The position numbers and the translations under genes are program-made. The notes under the pieces are model-generated. The model had not been told where the DNA came from, searched no databases, and saw only the letters and a program-made list of their open reading frames with translations. Shown in pieces: positions 16,839-26,244 of a DNA stretch of 64,000 bases. The first letter of the stretch is position 1; the number at the start of each line of letters is the position of its first letter. Source of the DNA: an uncultured Alphaproteobacteria bacterium (GTDB lineage Bacteria; Pseudomonadota; Alphaproteobacteria; Puniceispirillales; UBA1172); the NCBI GenBank assembly GCA_937952245.1, contig CALFYS010000116.1:29310-93309 (forward strand), given 5' to 3'.

Positions 16839-18032
16839 TCAAGCGTTCTGACCCGCAACATAGCCTGATGACCATGCCCATTGGAAGTTATACCCCCCTA
16901 GATGACCCGTCACATCAACCACTTCACCGATAAAATACAGCCCTTGATGCAAGCGACTTTCCATTGTTTTGGATGAAATCTCATTGGGGTCAACGCCGCC
17001 TAATGTCACTTCAGCGGTGCGGTACCCTTCGGTGCCTGATGGCGTGATTTGCCAGTTTTCGACACGTTCGGACAAGGCATCAATCTGGCGGTCGGCGGTT
17101 TCCGCCAATGTTGTGGTGATGGCCATTTCATCGGTAATTTTTTGCGCCAGCCGTTTGGGCAGGATCTTGGCCATGGCGTTGGCGCAATCTTGTTTTGGGT
17201 TGGTCTTCTTGGCGGTTTTCAATGCTGTTGATAAATCGCCCGATTGGTGAAGGTTCACGGCAATCGCCTCACCCTCTTGCCAATAGGATGACACTTGCAA
17301 AATTGAAGGCCCGCTCAATCCTCGATGGGTGAAGAGCAAGCCTTCGCTGAAGCCAGTATCATTGGCGGCGACCCTAGCGTCCACCGAAACCCCCGCCAGA
17401 TCACGGCAATGATCCAAGAGATCATCATCAAAAGTCAGCGGCACCAACCCCGCCCGTGTGGGGATGATCCGGTGGCCGAATTGCTTGGCGATGTCATATC
17501 CAAAACTGCTGGCACCAATTTTGGGAATGGAAAGCCCGCCGGTGGCGATAATTAAGGACGCGGCATGAACATCCCCTTGGTCTGAGATGACCGTCCAACC
17601 ATGGGCTGATTTTTCGATGGATGTAACCGTAGTGCCTAAGGCCAGATCAACGCCAGCATCCTGACATTCTGTGGTCAACATGGCGATAATATCTTTGGCG
17701 GAATGATCGCAAAACAGCTGCCCCAATTTCTTTTCGTGATAGGCGATGCCATGGCGTTCCACCAAATCAATGAAGTCATATTGGGTGTATTGCGCCAAAG
17801 CGGATTTGCAGAAATGCGGATTGCTGGACAGAAAATTTTCAGGGCTGGTGAAGATATTGGTGAAATTGCATCGCCCGCCGCCTGAAATTCTGATCTTCTC
17901 ACCGGGGGATTGACGGTGATCCGCCAGCCAGACCGAACGCCCACGCTGACCCGCAACGGCCGCCGCCATCATGCCCGCCGCGCCCGCGCCAATGATGGCA
18001 ATATCAACATTAATCTCTGGCTGTGATGTCAT
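16839..18032 (-). CDS. HI0933-like (BaiN/YhiN) FAD flavoprotein
   Basis: NAD(P)/FAD oxidoreductase of 397 aa of the HI0933-like family. The N-terminal dinucleotide fold is IIGAGAAGMMAAAVAGQRG; GEKIRISGGGRCNFTN at about residue 48 is the family's signature; a second FAD contact is LIIATGGLSIPKIGASSFGY; the C-terminal EVVDVTGHLGGYNFQWAWSSG block closes over FAD. GGGTGG sits 4 nt before ATG 18032. Reported members reduce double bonds in steroids, but most are uncharacterised. It is divergent from the aldo/keto reductase gene. Confidence 0.88.
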   Translation of the reverse strand: MTSQPEINVDIAIIGAGAAGMMAAAVAGQRGRSVWLADHRQSPGEKIRISGGGRCNFTNIFTSPENFLSSNPHFCKSALAQYTQYDFIDLVERHGIAYHEKKLGQLFCDHSAKDIIAMLTTECQDAGVDLALGTTVTSIEKSAHGWTVISDQGDVHAASLIIATGGLSIPKIGASSFGYDIAKQFGHRIIPTRAGLVPLTFDDDLLDHCRDLAGVSVDARVAANDTGFSEGLLFTHRGLSGPSILQVSSYWQEGEAIAVNLHQSGDLSTALKTAKKTNPKQDCANAMAKILPKRLAQKITDEMAITTTLAETADRQIDALSERVENWQITPSGTEGYRTAEVTLGGVDPNEISSKTMESRLHQGLYFIGEVVDVTGHLGGYNFQWAWSSGYVAGQNA

Positions 18033-18140
18033 AACCACCCTTTAAAATAAAATACCCGCTTGCGCTATAGTAATGACAGTTTAATTTATATATCAGGATT
18101 TATGATGATTGTGTCATATCACAACCTGTTGGAGTCTTAA

Positions 18141-19145
18141 ATGTCCGTTGCATTTAGAAATTTGGGGCTGGATGGCCCGCTTGTGCATCCCATTGGGATT
18201 GGCGCCATGTCATTTTCAGATTTCTATGGGGCGACCAACGAAGCCGAAAGCCACGCGATTTTATCCGCCGCTATTGATATGGGGGTGAACCATCTGGATA
18301 CCGCCAATATTTACGGCATGGGGCAATCGGAAACAGTGATTGGCAGTTTCCTGAAAAAGCAGGGGGCGCGGGCGCAAGATTTCTTCACCATCGCCAGCAA
18401 AGGCGGCATTGATCGCACCAGCACCGAACGGCCTTTTAATAATGATGCTGATTACCTTAAAGCGGAATTAGACGCCAGCTTGACCCGTTTAGGGGTGGAG
18501 GCGATTGACCTTTATTACATCCACCGCCGTGACCAATCCGTGCCGCTAGAAGATTTGATCGACACTTTATCAGGGATGATCAAGGCGGGTAAAATCAAGG
18601 CCTTCGGGTTTTCAGAAATCGCCCCCACCACGTTAAGGGCGGCGGCGGCATTGCATCCGGTGGCGGCGTTGCAATCCGAATATTCACTATCCACCCGCGG
18701 GGTTGAATTGGGCAATATGCAAGCCACCGAAGAGCTGGGCATAGCGATGGTGGCGTTTTCTCCCGTGGGGCGGGGGCTTTTGACCGATAAGCCGCATACC
18801 GCAGATTTGATTGAACAGATGCCGTTTTTAAAGATTAACCCGCGCTTTAATGAGCCGAATTTATCCGCCAATATTGACGCGACAAAACCGTTTCGCGCCT
18901 TGGCGGCGGATATGGGCATGGCGGCATCGACCTTGGCCTGCGCGTGGTTATTGCATCAGGCGGATCATGTCTTGCCCATCCCCGGGACGCGTTCAGTTGT
19001 GCATTTCAAAGAATTGGTTCGGTCGGCTGAGATTAAACTCACGCCCGCGGATTTGGCGGAAATTGATGCCATCTTGCCGCCGGGTTGGGCCTTTGGCGAT
19101 CGTTATTCCAGCGGTCAGTGGAATGGTGTTGAACGGTATTGTTAG
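18141..19145 (+). CDS. Aldo/keto reductase
   Basis: NADPH-dependent carbonyl reductase of 334 aa with the AKR TIM barrel. The catalytic tetrad can be read as Asp (HLDTANIYG), Tyr in the same motif, Lys (TIASKGG) and His (LYYIHRRD). FSPVGRGLL and the cofactor-binding IPGTRSVVHFKE near residue 280 are also present. It belongs to the YajO/oxidoreductase-like AKR group of potassium-channel-beta-subunit relatives. GGAG precedes the ATG by about 8 nt. Substrate unknown; the acyl-CoA synthetase gene follows 49 nt downstream on the same strand. Confidence 0.9.
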   Translation: MSVAFRNLGLDGPLVHPIGIGAMSFSDFYGATNEAESHAILSAAIDMGVNHLDTANIYGMGQSETVIGSFLKKQGARAQDFFTIASKGGIDRTSTERPFNNDADYLKAELDASLTRLGVEAIDLYYIHRRDQSVPLEDLIDTLSGMIKAGKIKAFGFSEIAPTTLRAAAALHPVAALQSEYSLSTRGVELGNMQATEELGIAMVAFSPVGRGLLTDKPHTADLIEQMPFLKINPRFNEPNLSANIDATKPFRALAADMGMAASTLACAWLLHQADHVLPIPGTRSVVHFKELVRSAEIKLTPADLAEIDAILPPGWAFGDRYSSGQWNGVERYC

Positions 19146-19194
19146 GGTAGGCGATCATTCAGAATAAGCCTTCAGTTTAAAGCGAGACGGTAGT

Positions 19195-20967
19195 ATGGCA
19201 GCGCAAAATCCAGTCAAAATGACAAGTTCAGACCAAGCCAATTTGCCCGCGTCTTTTTTGGCGATGGCGGCGCAATATCCTGATCAGGATTTATTGGCAT
19301 CCAAGCGTGATGGCGCGTGGCAGAAAATGACCTATGGTGAGGTTGCCCATCAAGTGCGGCAATTGGCGGGGGCTTTGATCAGCCTAGGCATCACCGCTGG
19401 CGATAAAGTTTTTATCGCCGCTGAAAACAGGCCCGAATGGGCGATTGCTGATCTGGCGGTTATGGCGATTGGCGCGATCGCCGTGCCTTCTTTTATCACC
19501 AATACCGAAGATGATTTCACCTATATCATGGATCATTCGGAATCGGTGCTGGCCATCACCTCCGGTGGTGGGGTGGCGCAATCTGTTCTCAATGCCGCTG
19601 GGGCAGCGGGGCTGAAGCGGGTGATTGTCATGGAACCAGAAGGGTTAAACCCTGCCGCTAAGACCACCATGCTGAACTGGCAAGATGAATTGGCCAAGGT
19701 TGAGACCCCGCCTCTGTTGGATGATCACCTTGCCAAGATTGCCCCTCAGGATACCTGCTGTTTTATCTACACTTCGGGCACGGGCGGGCGGCCGAAAGGG
19801 GTGATGCTGACCCATCAATCCATCCAAGCCAATATAAACGCGGCGGTTGAATTGCTGGCTGAAGGTGGGGTGGCTGAAGGCCAGCGGTTTTTATCGCTTC
19901 TGCCTCTATCACATTCCTATGAACATACCGCTGGGCTGCACCTGCCGTTTCAGACCAGATCAGAGGTTTGGTATTGCGAAAGCGCGGAACAAATCGCCAA
20001 TAATCTGGCCGAAGCTTCACCAACACTCATGACGGCTGTTCCCCGTCTTTATGAAGTCTTGCATGATCGCATCACCCGTGGGGTCAAAGCCAAGGGCGGG
20101 GTTTCTGAAAAGCTGTTTAACGCGGCGGTGGCCATTGGCCTTAAACAAATGCACGGCCAGCGGTTGAGCATGGGGGAGGCGATGTTAAACCCTCTCTTGG
20201 ATCGTCTTGTGCGGAAAAAAGTTCGGTCGCGTCTGGGCGGCAGGCTTCAATATTTTGTTTCCGGCGGGGCGGCGTTAAACCCTGATATTGGCGGGTTCTT
20301 CATGGCGCTTGGGGTCAATATTTTGCAAGGCTATGGCCAGACCGAAGCCTCGCCTTTAATCTCCGCCAATCGCCCGGGGAAAATCAAAATTGAAACCGTG
20401 GGCCCGGCCGTTGACGGCGTTGAGGTGAAAATTTCAGATGAAGGGGAAATTCTTACCCGCGGCGATATGCTGATGAAAGGCTATTGGAAAGACGAGGCGG
20501 CCACCAAGCAGACCATTATCGATGGCTGGCTTTATACCGGTGATTTGGGTGAGATTGATGGCGACGGCTACATCACCATTACCGGCCGTAAGAAAGATAT
20601 TATCGTTAATTCAGGCGGTGATAATATCGCCCCCAGCCGTGTTGAAGGCATCTTGACGATTGAACCTGAAATCGAACAGGCGATGGTGGATGGTGATAAA
20701 AAACCATGGCTGGCGGCGGTGATTGTGCCTGCCCCTGATTTGGTCAAATCAAACGCCCCCGCCGATGTGGAAAAAGCAGTTTCTGATGCGCTAAGCCGTG
20801 CCAATAAACGGTTGTCCAAATTAGAACAGGTTCGGCGGTTTATTATCGCTGATGAAGCTTTCACCACCGCCAATGGCCAGATGACGGCGACATTAAAGAA
20901 CCGCCGTCATGTCGTCCGGCAGGTCTATGGCGAACGTCTGGACGCGCTTTATCCGAAAAAATCTTAA
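19195..20967 (+). CDS. Long-chain acyl-CoA synthetase (AMP-forming)
   Basis: ATP-dependent fatty acid-CoA ligase of 590 aa. The P-loop is YTSGTGGRPKGVMLTH (about residue 190), the adenine motif is GYGQTEASPLIS near residue 380, the hinge region is YTGDLGEIDGDGYITITGRKKD near residue 450, and the C-terminal catalytic lysine lies in NGQMTATLKNRR. Length and the KDIIVNSGGDNIAPSRVEG block place it with FadD15/Faa-type ligases. It would activate fatty acids for oxidation or lipid synthesis at the inner membrane. Confidence 0.9.
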   Translation: MAAQNPVKMTSSDQANLPASFLAMAAQYPDQDLLASKRDGAWQKMTYGEVAHQVRQLAGALISLGITAGDKVFIAAENRPEWAIADLAVMAIGAIAVPSFITNTEDDFTYIMDHSESVLAITSGGGVAQSVLNAAGAAGLKRVIVMEPEGLNPAAKTTMLNWQDELAKVETPPLLDDHLAKIAPQDTCCFIYTSGTGGRPKGVMLTHQSIQANINAAVELLAEGGVAEGQRFLSLLPLSHSYEHTAGLHLPFQTRSEVWYCESAEQIANNLAEASPTLMTAVPRLYEVLHDRITRGVKAKGGVSEKLFNAAVAIGLKQMHGQRLSMGEAMLNPLLDRLVRKKVRSRLGGRLQYFVSGGAALNPDIGGFFMALGVNILQGYGQTEASPLISANRPGKIKIETVGPAVDGVEVKISDEGEILTRGDMLMKGYWKDEAATKQTIIDGWLYTGDLGEIDGDGYITITGRKKDIIVNSGGDNIAPSRVEGILTIEPEIEQAMVDGDKKPWLAAVIVPAPDLVKSNAPADVEKAVSDALSRANKRLSKLEQVRRFIIADEAFTTANGQMTATLKNRRHVVRQVYGERLDALYPKKS

Positions 20968-20987
20968 AACGGATAAACCTTTACCCT

Positions 20988-21824
20988 CTAGACAAAGCGT
21001 TGTTTTTGCTCGCCTAAACCTTCCACCCCAAGGGTGATGACATCACCTTTTTGCACCCAACGTTGCGGTTTTTGCCCCATGCCGACGCCTTCTGGCGTGC
21101 CGGTGGCGATCACATCCCCCACCCGCAAAGTCATATGACGCGACATATAAGCGATGATATGGGCGGTGGAAAAAATCATATCATCAGTGTTGGAATTCTG
21201 TTGTATCTCACCGTTTATGGCGCACCACAGGTTTAGGTTTTGGGGGTCTTTAATCTCATCCGGCGTGACAATCCATGGCCCCACTGGACCAAAGCCAGGG
21301 GCGGATTTGCCTTTCACCCATTGCCCCCCTGTCTCCAATTGGAAAGCACGTTCCGACACATCATTGATGGTGCAATACCCCGCGACATAATCAAGGGCGT
21401 TGGCTTCATCGACATGGCTTGCTGTTTTGCCAATCACGACCCCCAATTCCACTTCCCAATCAACTTTTTCAGCGCCCATGGGGATGGCAATATCATCATT
21501 TGGGGCGGCTAGAGCGGAGGTTGCTTTGGAAAATAAAATCGGCTCATCAGGGCGCGCCATGCCTGTTTCATCAGCGTGGCGAGCGTAATTAAGACCAACA
21601 CAATGAAAATTAGGCACATCGCTCAACGGGCATCCGATCCGGCTATCCGCTGGCAGGATGGGAAGGCTGTTAAGATCAATGGCTTTTAATTTATCCAGCT
21701 CGCCCAACTCCATATGGCATGGGGTCAGGTCTTGGATATGGCCGGAAAGATCACGATACTGGCCGTCAGCATCAAGCGCGGCTGGTTTTTCTTGGCCGAA
21801 AGCGCCTAATCGTAAAAGTTTCAT
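20988..21824 (-). CDS. Fumarylacetoacetate hydrolase-family protein
   Basis: FAH-fold hydrolase/isomerase/lyase of 278 aa. The conserved GLNYARHADETG block is near residue 77, metal ligands are in DWEVELGVVIGK (two glutamates) and the following INDVSERAFQ, and GTPEGVGMG closes the active site. Close relatives are annotated as ureidoglycolate lyase or 2-hydroxyhepta-2,4-diene-dioate isomerase; neither pathway is visible here. A strong GGGAGG lies 6 nt before ATG 21824. It follows the SDR gene on the same strand, separated by an 11-bp-period repeat array. Confidence 0.88.
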   Translation of the reverse strand: MKLLRLGAFGQEKPAALDADGQYRDLSGHIQDLTPCHMELGELDKLKAIDLNSLPILPADSRIGCPLSDVPNFHCVGLNYARHADETGMARPDEPILFSKATSALAAPNDDIAIPMGAEKVDWEVELGVVIGKTASHVDEANALDYVAGYCTINDVSERAFQLETGGQWVKGKSAPGFGPVGPWIVTPDEIKDPQNLNLWCAINGEIQQNSNTDDMIFSTAHIIAYMSRHMTLRVGDVIATGTPEGVGMGQKPQRWVQKGDVITLGVEGLGEQKQRFV

Positions 21825-21909
21825 GCGGGCCTCCCTTTATGAATATGTGTTGATTTTGCCGTTACTTATACTGGCAAATTGCGCCAAGAGGTTCAACCAT
21901 CGCGCGATG

Positions 21910-21964
21910 ATTACCCCGGGATTACCCTGAAATTACTCCGGAATTATCCTGGTATTTTTGCGCC
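21910..21964. repeat. 11-bp-period tandem repeat array
   Basis: Units in exact 11-bp register: ATTACCCCGGG (21910), ATTACCCTGAA (21921), ATTACTCCGGA (21932), ATTATCCTGGT (21943) and a degenerate ATTTTTGCGCC (21954). Four copies are clear. The array covers the SDR stop codon (21944-21946), so the last SDR residues are encoded by it, and continues into the gap before the FAA hydrolase gene. No inverted symmetry strong enough for a terminator is visible. Confidence 0.8.
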
Positions 21965-22675
21965 ATCCCAAGCCCATTGATGGCCGCTGTGGTCTTGCCC
22001 CGCATCATTGATCAGTTTCAATAAATAGCCCGCGGATTCCTCAGGGGTGAAAACATCATGCTTGACCATGCCGCGGAACGGCGCTGAAAGATCAGTGGCA
22101 ACCGTCCCGGGATGAAGCCCCATGACAATCGCATCAGGGGATTTTAACGCCATTTCCAAAGCAAGATTGCGGATGATCATATTCAGCCCTGCCTTAGCGG
22201 CGCGGTAACTATGCCAGCCGCCAACCCGATTATCAGCAATACTGCCAACACGGGCGGAAAGCACGGCATAGACCGATTTGCCATCCCGCCGCATCAAAGG
22301 CAGGAAATGCTTAGCCGCCATCACCGGCGCGATGCAATTGGCTTGGTAAGATGCCATCATATTTTGCGGGTCAAGATGCCGCCATGTCTTTTCAGGGGTG
22401 ATGTTTTTTTCTGTGTGATGCAGCATTCCCGTGGCGTTGATCACCAAATCCAACGCCCCGTCTTGGGCAATGTTTTCGGCGGCATTTGCGATGCTGGCCT
22501 CATCATCAAGGTCGATGAATAGATGCCCATCAAGGGGACGGCGGGACAGCCGATAGACATGACCGATATGATGAGGAGATTGCGATAAAAGATCGGCAAA
22601 AGCCTGACCAAGGCCGCCGCTTGCGCCAATAATCGCCACCCGCATATGGGGCTGAAATGAATCAAGATTAACCAT
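21944..22675 (-). CDS. Short-chain dehydrogenase/reductase (CsgA/C-factor-like)
   Basis: NAD(P)-dependent oxidoreductase of 243 aa. The cofactor loop is IIGASGGLGQAFADLL, NATGM marks strand 4, and the catalytic Ser and Y-x-x-x-K are in LSARVGS and SYRAAKAGLN. GLHPGTVATDLSAPF follows. The pattern resembles C-factor-type SDRs of unknown substrate. It lies 58 nt after the DNA ligase gene on the same strand, but relation to repair is not evident. Its stop codon is inside the 11-bp repeat array. Confidence 0.87.
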   Translation of the reverse strand: MVNLDSFQPHMRVAIIGASGGLGQAFADLLSQSPHHIGHVYRLSRRPLDGHLFIDLDDEASIANAAENIAQDGALDLVINATGMLHHTEKNITPEKTWRHLDPQNMMASYQANCIAPVMAAKHFLPLMRRDGKSVYAVLSARVGSIADNRVGGWHSYRAAKAGLNMIIRNLALEMALKSPDAIVMGLHPGTVATDLSAPFRGMVKHDVFTPEESAGYLLKLINDAGQDHSGHQWAWDGAKIPG

Positions 22676-22733
22676 GGGTCTAATATGGGCGGCAACGGGG
22701 CAATGAAAAGACCGAACGGGTGCCTTTACCCCA

Positions 22734-24338
22734 TCACAACCATGTTTTTAACGTCTCCAGCGTATCGGCTTCATCCGCGGGTTTATCCCAGCGGATATGG
22801 GCAAAGCGCGGAAACCGCATGGCGATGCCTGATTTATGGCGGCTTGATAAAGCGATGGAATCAAACGCCACTTCCACCACCATGGTCTGTTTTAATTCGC
22901 GGACAGGGCCAAATTTATTGGTGGTGTTGGCGCGGACAAATTGATCCAGTTTCTTCATTTCAGCGTCGGTAAATCCGGAATAGGCTTTGCCCACAGGCAC
23001 CAATCGCCGACCGTCGCCATCATCCATCCACGCCCCAAAAGTATAGTCAGAATAAAAAGACGACCGCTTGCCATGGCCACGTTGGGCATACATTAAGACC
23101 AGATCAGCGGTTAAAGGATCACGTTTCCATTTAAACCACAGGCCTTTGATGCGGCCATGCTGATAGCTTGACCCCCGCGCTTTCAGCATAATGCCTTCGA
23201 TCAAATTGCCGTCATTGAGGTGACCTTCGCGGCATTGTTCACGCCATTGTTGCAGGTCTTCGGCGGTGTTGAATTCCAATTCCGGTGAGACATCCATTAA
23301 AGGCTGTTGCCACGCGGTGACGGTTTCAAGCAAACGTTGGCGGCGGGTTTCAATCGGCAAGGGGCGCAAGTCTTCATCGCCATCCATCAGCATATCATAA
23401 AACCGTAAAAAGACGGGGCGTTCAGCGATTAACTTCGCCCCTGCTTTTTTGCGGTTCAGCCGTTGTTGCAGATGCTGAAACGGTTCAACCGCATCAGGTG
23501 TCCCCGCCAGCAATTCACCATCCAACACGCCGTGCCAGCCCCATTCTTCCACCAATTCCGGAAAAGCCGCGTTGATGACATCGCCGGAACGTGAAAACAA
23601 GCGCACGCCATCTTCCGCTGAGGCCAATTGCACCCGCGCCCCATCCCATTTCCATTCCGCCAGAAAATCTTTGGGGTTGATGCTGTCTGTGTGGTCATCA
23701 TCAATCGGATGCGCCAGCATCAATGGCCTGAAGACCGCCCGCCCTTGGGCAGACGGTTTTGTGCCACGGCCATCAAGCCAGTCGAATAAATCATCGTAAG
23801 GCGGCGTCAGCAATGGCCATATTTCTTCAATATCTTCAACGGGTTGGTTATACGTTTCCGCCAAAGCCAGCCGCACCATGCGGGCAGAAACCCCAACCCG
23901 CATCCCGCCGGTGATCAGTTTCAACAGCCCCCATCGGCCCGTGACATCCAATTCATCCAGCCATGATTTGATCATCCCTTCAGCGTCATCAAGTTTCGCG
24001 TGTTGAAGGCTGGTGACAATATCATGCAAAGCAGGGCCGTTATAATTCTGCTGGCGATGCGCATCCCCCTGAGGCCAGATCAGCGCCACGGTTTCCGCCA
24101 GATCACCAACAAAATCATAGCTTTGGGCGAATAGCTCTTCATCCATTAATCCGGTGGCCAGTCGCCTGACCATGCTGGATTTCACCCGCCCCAGATCAAG
24201 GTCAGCGTTCAACGCCGCCACCCCCCAACCGCGGTCTTCACGGGGGGCGGACTCCAGCCAAGCCCCTAAATGTGTTAATTTCGCGTTGCGCTGGGGGGCG
24301 AATAAAAGACGTTCCAGTAAATCAGCAAAAGCTTTCAT
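22734..24338 (-). CDS. ATP-dependent DNA ligase (ligase-associated repair set)
   Basis: Seals nicks using ATP; 534 aa, a bacterial LigC/LigB-type enzyme (the TIGR04120-like group). The N-terminal DNA-binding domain spans residues 1-200, then the adenylation core: motif I WKWDGAR with nucleotidyl lysine K230, motif III LDGELLAG, motif IV EGIMLKARG, motif V WFKWKRD, and the OB domain to the end. Start ATG 24338 overlaps the exonuclease stop by 4 nt. Family partners are the exonuclease, the DEXH helicase and the PdeM-like phosphoesterase, all present within 7 kb. Confidence 0.93.
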   Translation of the reverse strand: MKAFADLLERLLFAPQRNAKLTHLGAWLESAPREDRGWGVAALNADLDLGRVKSSMVRRLATGLMDEELFAQSYDFVGDLAETVALIWPQGDAHRQQNYNGPALHDIVTSLQHAKLDDAEGMIKSWLDELDVTGRWGLLKLITGGMRVGVSARMVRLALAETYNQPVEDIEEIWPLLTPPYDDLFDWLDGRGTKPSAQGRAVFRPLMLAHPIDDDHTDSINPKDFLAEWKWDGARVQLASAEDGVRLFSRSGDVINAAFPELVEEWGWHGVLDGELLAGTPDAVEPFQHLQQRLNRKKAGAKLIAERPVFLRFYDMLMDGDEDLRPLPIETRRQRLLETVTAWQQPLMDVSPELEFNTAEDLQQWREQCREGHLNDGNLIEGIMLKARGSSYQHGRIKGLWFKWKRDPLTADLVLMYAQRGHGKRSSFYSDYTFGAWMDDGDGRRLVPVGKAYSGFTDAEMKKLDQFVRANTTNKFGPVRELKQTMVVEVAFDSIALSSRHKSGIAMRFPRFAHIRWDKPADEADTLETLKTWL

Positions 24339-25363
24339 TCGGCGTCATCCTCATAACCCACCAATGATAACGCCCGGGCTTTAATGCCTTTTAACCCCAA
24401 GGCGCGGATCAAGGCATCTTCCCGCCCATGGGTAACCCAAACCTCCCCGGGGTTAATTTCATCAATCGTGGCTAATAGATCATGCCAATCGGCGTGGTCA
24501 GAAAGAATGATCGGCATTTCCACACCCGATTGCTTGGCGCGTTGCCGAATTTGCATCCAGCCCGATGCCATCACCACCAATGGGTCAGGCAGGCGGCGCG
24601 CCCATTTATCGGCAATGGCAGAAGGCGGGGCGATGACAATTTCCCCCGCCAGATCAGCCCGCGGCTTGCCTTTTTCGCCAGCGGTGGCAGGGCGTAAATC
24701 CCCTAAATCAACGCCTAAATCTTGGTAAAGCTGACAAAGTTTTTGTTGCGCGCCATGAAGATAAATCGGCCGCTGATGACCATGCTGGCGCAACAGCGCG
24801 ATCAAGCGTTGCGCCTTGCCCAATGAATACGCGCCAATGACATGGCAACGGTCAGGAAAAACAGCAAGGGAATGGATCAGTTTTTTCACCTCACCATCAG
24901 GGTCAGGATGGCTGAAGACGGGCAGGGCAAAGGTCGCCTCGGTGACAAACACATCACAAGGGATGGGTTTAAACGGCGCGCAGGTAGGGTCTTGTTTGCG
25001 TTTATAATCACCGGAGACCACAACACGTTTGCCATCGTGATCAATGACGATTTGAGCCGAACCCAAAACATGACCAGCAGGTTCCATGCGGATGGTCACA
25101 TCCCCCATATCAAGGCTTTCGCCATATCGCAGGGGGGTTCGTTTTTGGCAGAAATTTTCACCATAACGGGCGGCCATAATCGCCAAGGTTTCCGGTGTGG
25201 CGATCACTTCACCATGGCCGGGGCGGGCGTGATCAGCGTGACCATGGGTGACCACCACCCGATCGCTGGCGCGCAAAGCATCAATCACAAATCGGCTGTT
25301 GGGGTGGCGCGATTTAACGGTTAAGCCCGCTTGTTCCGGTCTGATCCATGATGATACCGCCAC
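24335..25363 (-). CDS. Ligase-associated DNA exonuclease (MBL fold)
   Basis: Metallo-beta-lactamase/beta-CASP-type nuclease of 342 aa. H40-x-H42-x-D44-H45 (HGHADHAR) is the zinc site; GHVLGSAQIVI, VSGDYKRKQDP and GAYSLGKAQRL follow, and SDHADW supplies the C-terminal ligands, as in SNM1/CPSF-like enzymes. The start is GTG 25363 with AAGGGA 5 nt upstream. It is the first repair gene after the GST gene on the minus strand and is translationally coupled to the ligase. By family knowledge it trims DNA ends in an ill-defined damage response. Confidence 0.92.
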   Translation of the reverse strand: MAVSSWIRPEQAGLTVKSRHPNSRFVIDALRASDRVVVTHGHADHARPGHGEVIATPETLAIMAARYGENFCQKRTPLRYGESLDMGDVTIRMEPAGHVLGSAQIVIDHDGKRVVVSGDYKRKQDPTCAPFKPIPCDVFVTEATFALPVFSHPDPDGEVKKLIHSLAVFPDRCHVIGAYSLGKAQRLIALLRQHGHQRPIYLHGAQQKLCQLYQDLGVDLGDLRPATAGEKGKPRADLAGEIVIAPPSAIADKWARRLPDPLVVMASGWMQIRQRAKQSGVEMPIILSDHADWHDLLATIDEINPGEVWVTHGREDALIRALGLKGIKARALSLVGYEDDAE

Positions 25364-25381
25364 GCCAATCCCTTTCCGTGA

Positions 25382-26065
25382 TTACTCTTTTACCCCAAAC
25401 AGTTTCTTGAATTCATTAGGGTCAATTTTAGACAGGTCTTCGCGCATTTCACGACCAACCTTCATGCCGCGTTCCACCGCGGGGCGGTTGATCATTTTCT
25501 GCCGCCATGCCGCGACATGAGGATAATCATCAATATTCACCCCTTGGCGTTCATAGGTGCGTGACCATGGGAAAATCGCCATATCAGCAATGGTGTAATC
25601 ATCACCAGCCACCCATTCGGTTTTTTCAAGGCGGCGATCCAACACGCCATAAAGACGGTTGGCTTCGGCTGAATATCGTTTCTTGCCATATTCAACATCT
25701 TCAGGAGCGTAGAAATTAAAGTGATGGGCTTGCCCCAGCATAGGGCCAAAACCGCCCATCTGCCACATCAGCCATTCCATGACGGCAACGCGCCCCGGGC
25801 CATCTTTTGGCATAAATTGGCCTGTCTTTTCCGCCAAATAGACCAGAATAGCCCCTGATTCAAAAACCGATTGCGGTGATGCGCCGGTGTCGTGATCAAT
25901 AATCGCGGGCATTCGGTTGTTGGGGCTAAAGGCTAAAAATTCAGGTTCAAACTGTTCGCCTTTGCCAATATTGACAGGCTTGATGGTGTAATCCAGCCCC
26001 ATTTCTTCAAGGGCAATGGTGACTTTATGGCCATTCGGGGTTGGCCAGTAATAAACGTCGATCAT
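25382..26065 (-). CDS. Glutathione S-transferase family protein
   Basis: Protein of 227 aa with an N-terminal thioredoxin-like domain (MIDVYYWPTPNGHKVTIALEEM; NRMPAIID is the cis-Pro glutathione loop; QSVFESGAILVYLAE the gamma-Glu site) and a helical C-terminal domain with DYTIADMAIFPW, the structural N-capping box. It resembles the YghU/YfcG disulfide-reductase group by its start. It is 18 nt upstream of the exonuclease gene, possibly the first gene of that unit, which inserts a thiol enzyme between the two halves of the repair set. Confidence 0.9.
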   Translation of the reverse strand: MIDVYYWPTPNGHKVTIALEEMGLDYTIKPVNIGKGEQFEPEFLAFSPNNRMPAIIDHDTGASPQSVFESGAILVYLAEKTGQFMPKDGPGRVAVMEWLMWQMGGFGPMLGQAHHFNFYAPEDVEYGKKRYSAEANRLYGVLDRRLEKTEWVAGDDYTIADMAIFPWSRTYERQGVNIDDYPHVAAWRQKMINRPAVERGMKVGREMREDLSKIDPNEFKKLFGVKE

Positions 26066-26244
26066 GGTTGGTGGTCTTTCTTCGGGTTATTGAATTCAGG
26101 CGAATAGGGGGGTGTTGTTTTCATCCCATGGTCTATATGTAAGATATAATTTTAAAATGTCGATAACCTCAATTCATCTTCATGATTTAATCTTCATTGT
26201 CTTTATGAAACTGAACAAGTTTAAAATAGGGATTTGAACACAAG
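26066..26244. promoter_or_regulatory. Divergent promoter region, GST-exo-lig versus helicase-pdeM
   Basis: This 179 bp AT-rich segment separates the minus-strand GST/exonuclease/ligase unit from the plus-strand helicase/phosphoesterase unit and must hold both promoters. ATCTTCAT occurs twice (near 26168 and 26189). Two GAAC tetramers occur near the helicase start but at the wrong spacing for an alphaproteobacterial LexA site. No clear operator can be named. Confidence 0.5.

Noticed and set aside
16277..16933. Plus-strand open frame of 218 codons over the PHP gene
   Set aside because: Opposite strand carries PHP metal motifs; this frame has Gly/Met/Ile-rich low-information sequence typical of antisense.
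26200..26244. Possible LexA (SOS) box before the helicase gene
   Set aside because: GAAC tetramers are present but 19 bp apart, whereas alphaproteobacterial SOS boxes need a 7 bp spacer.
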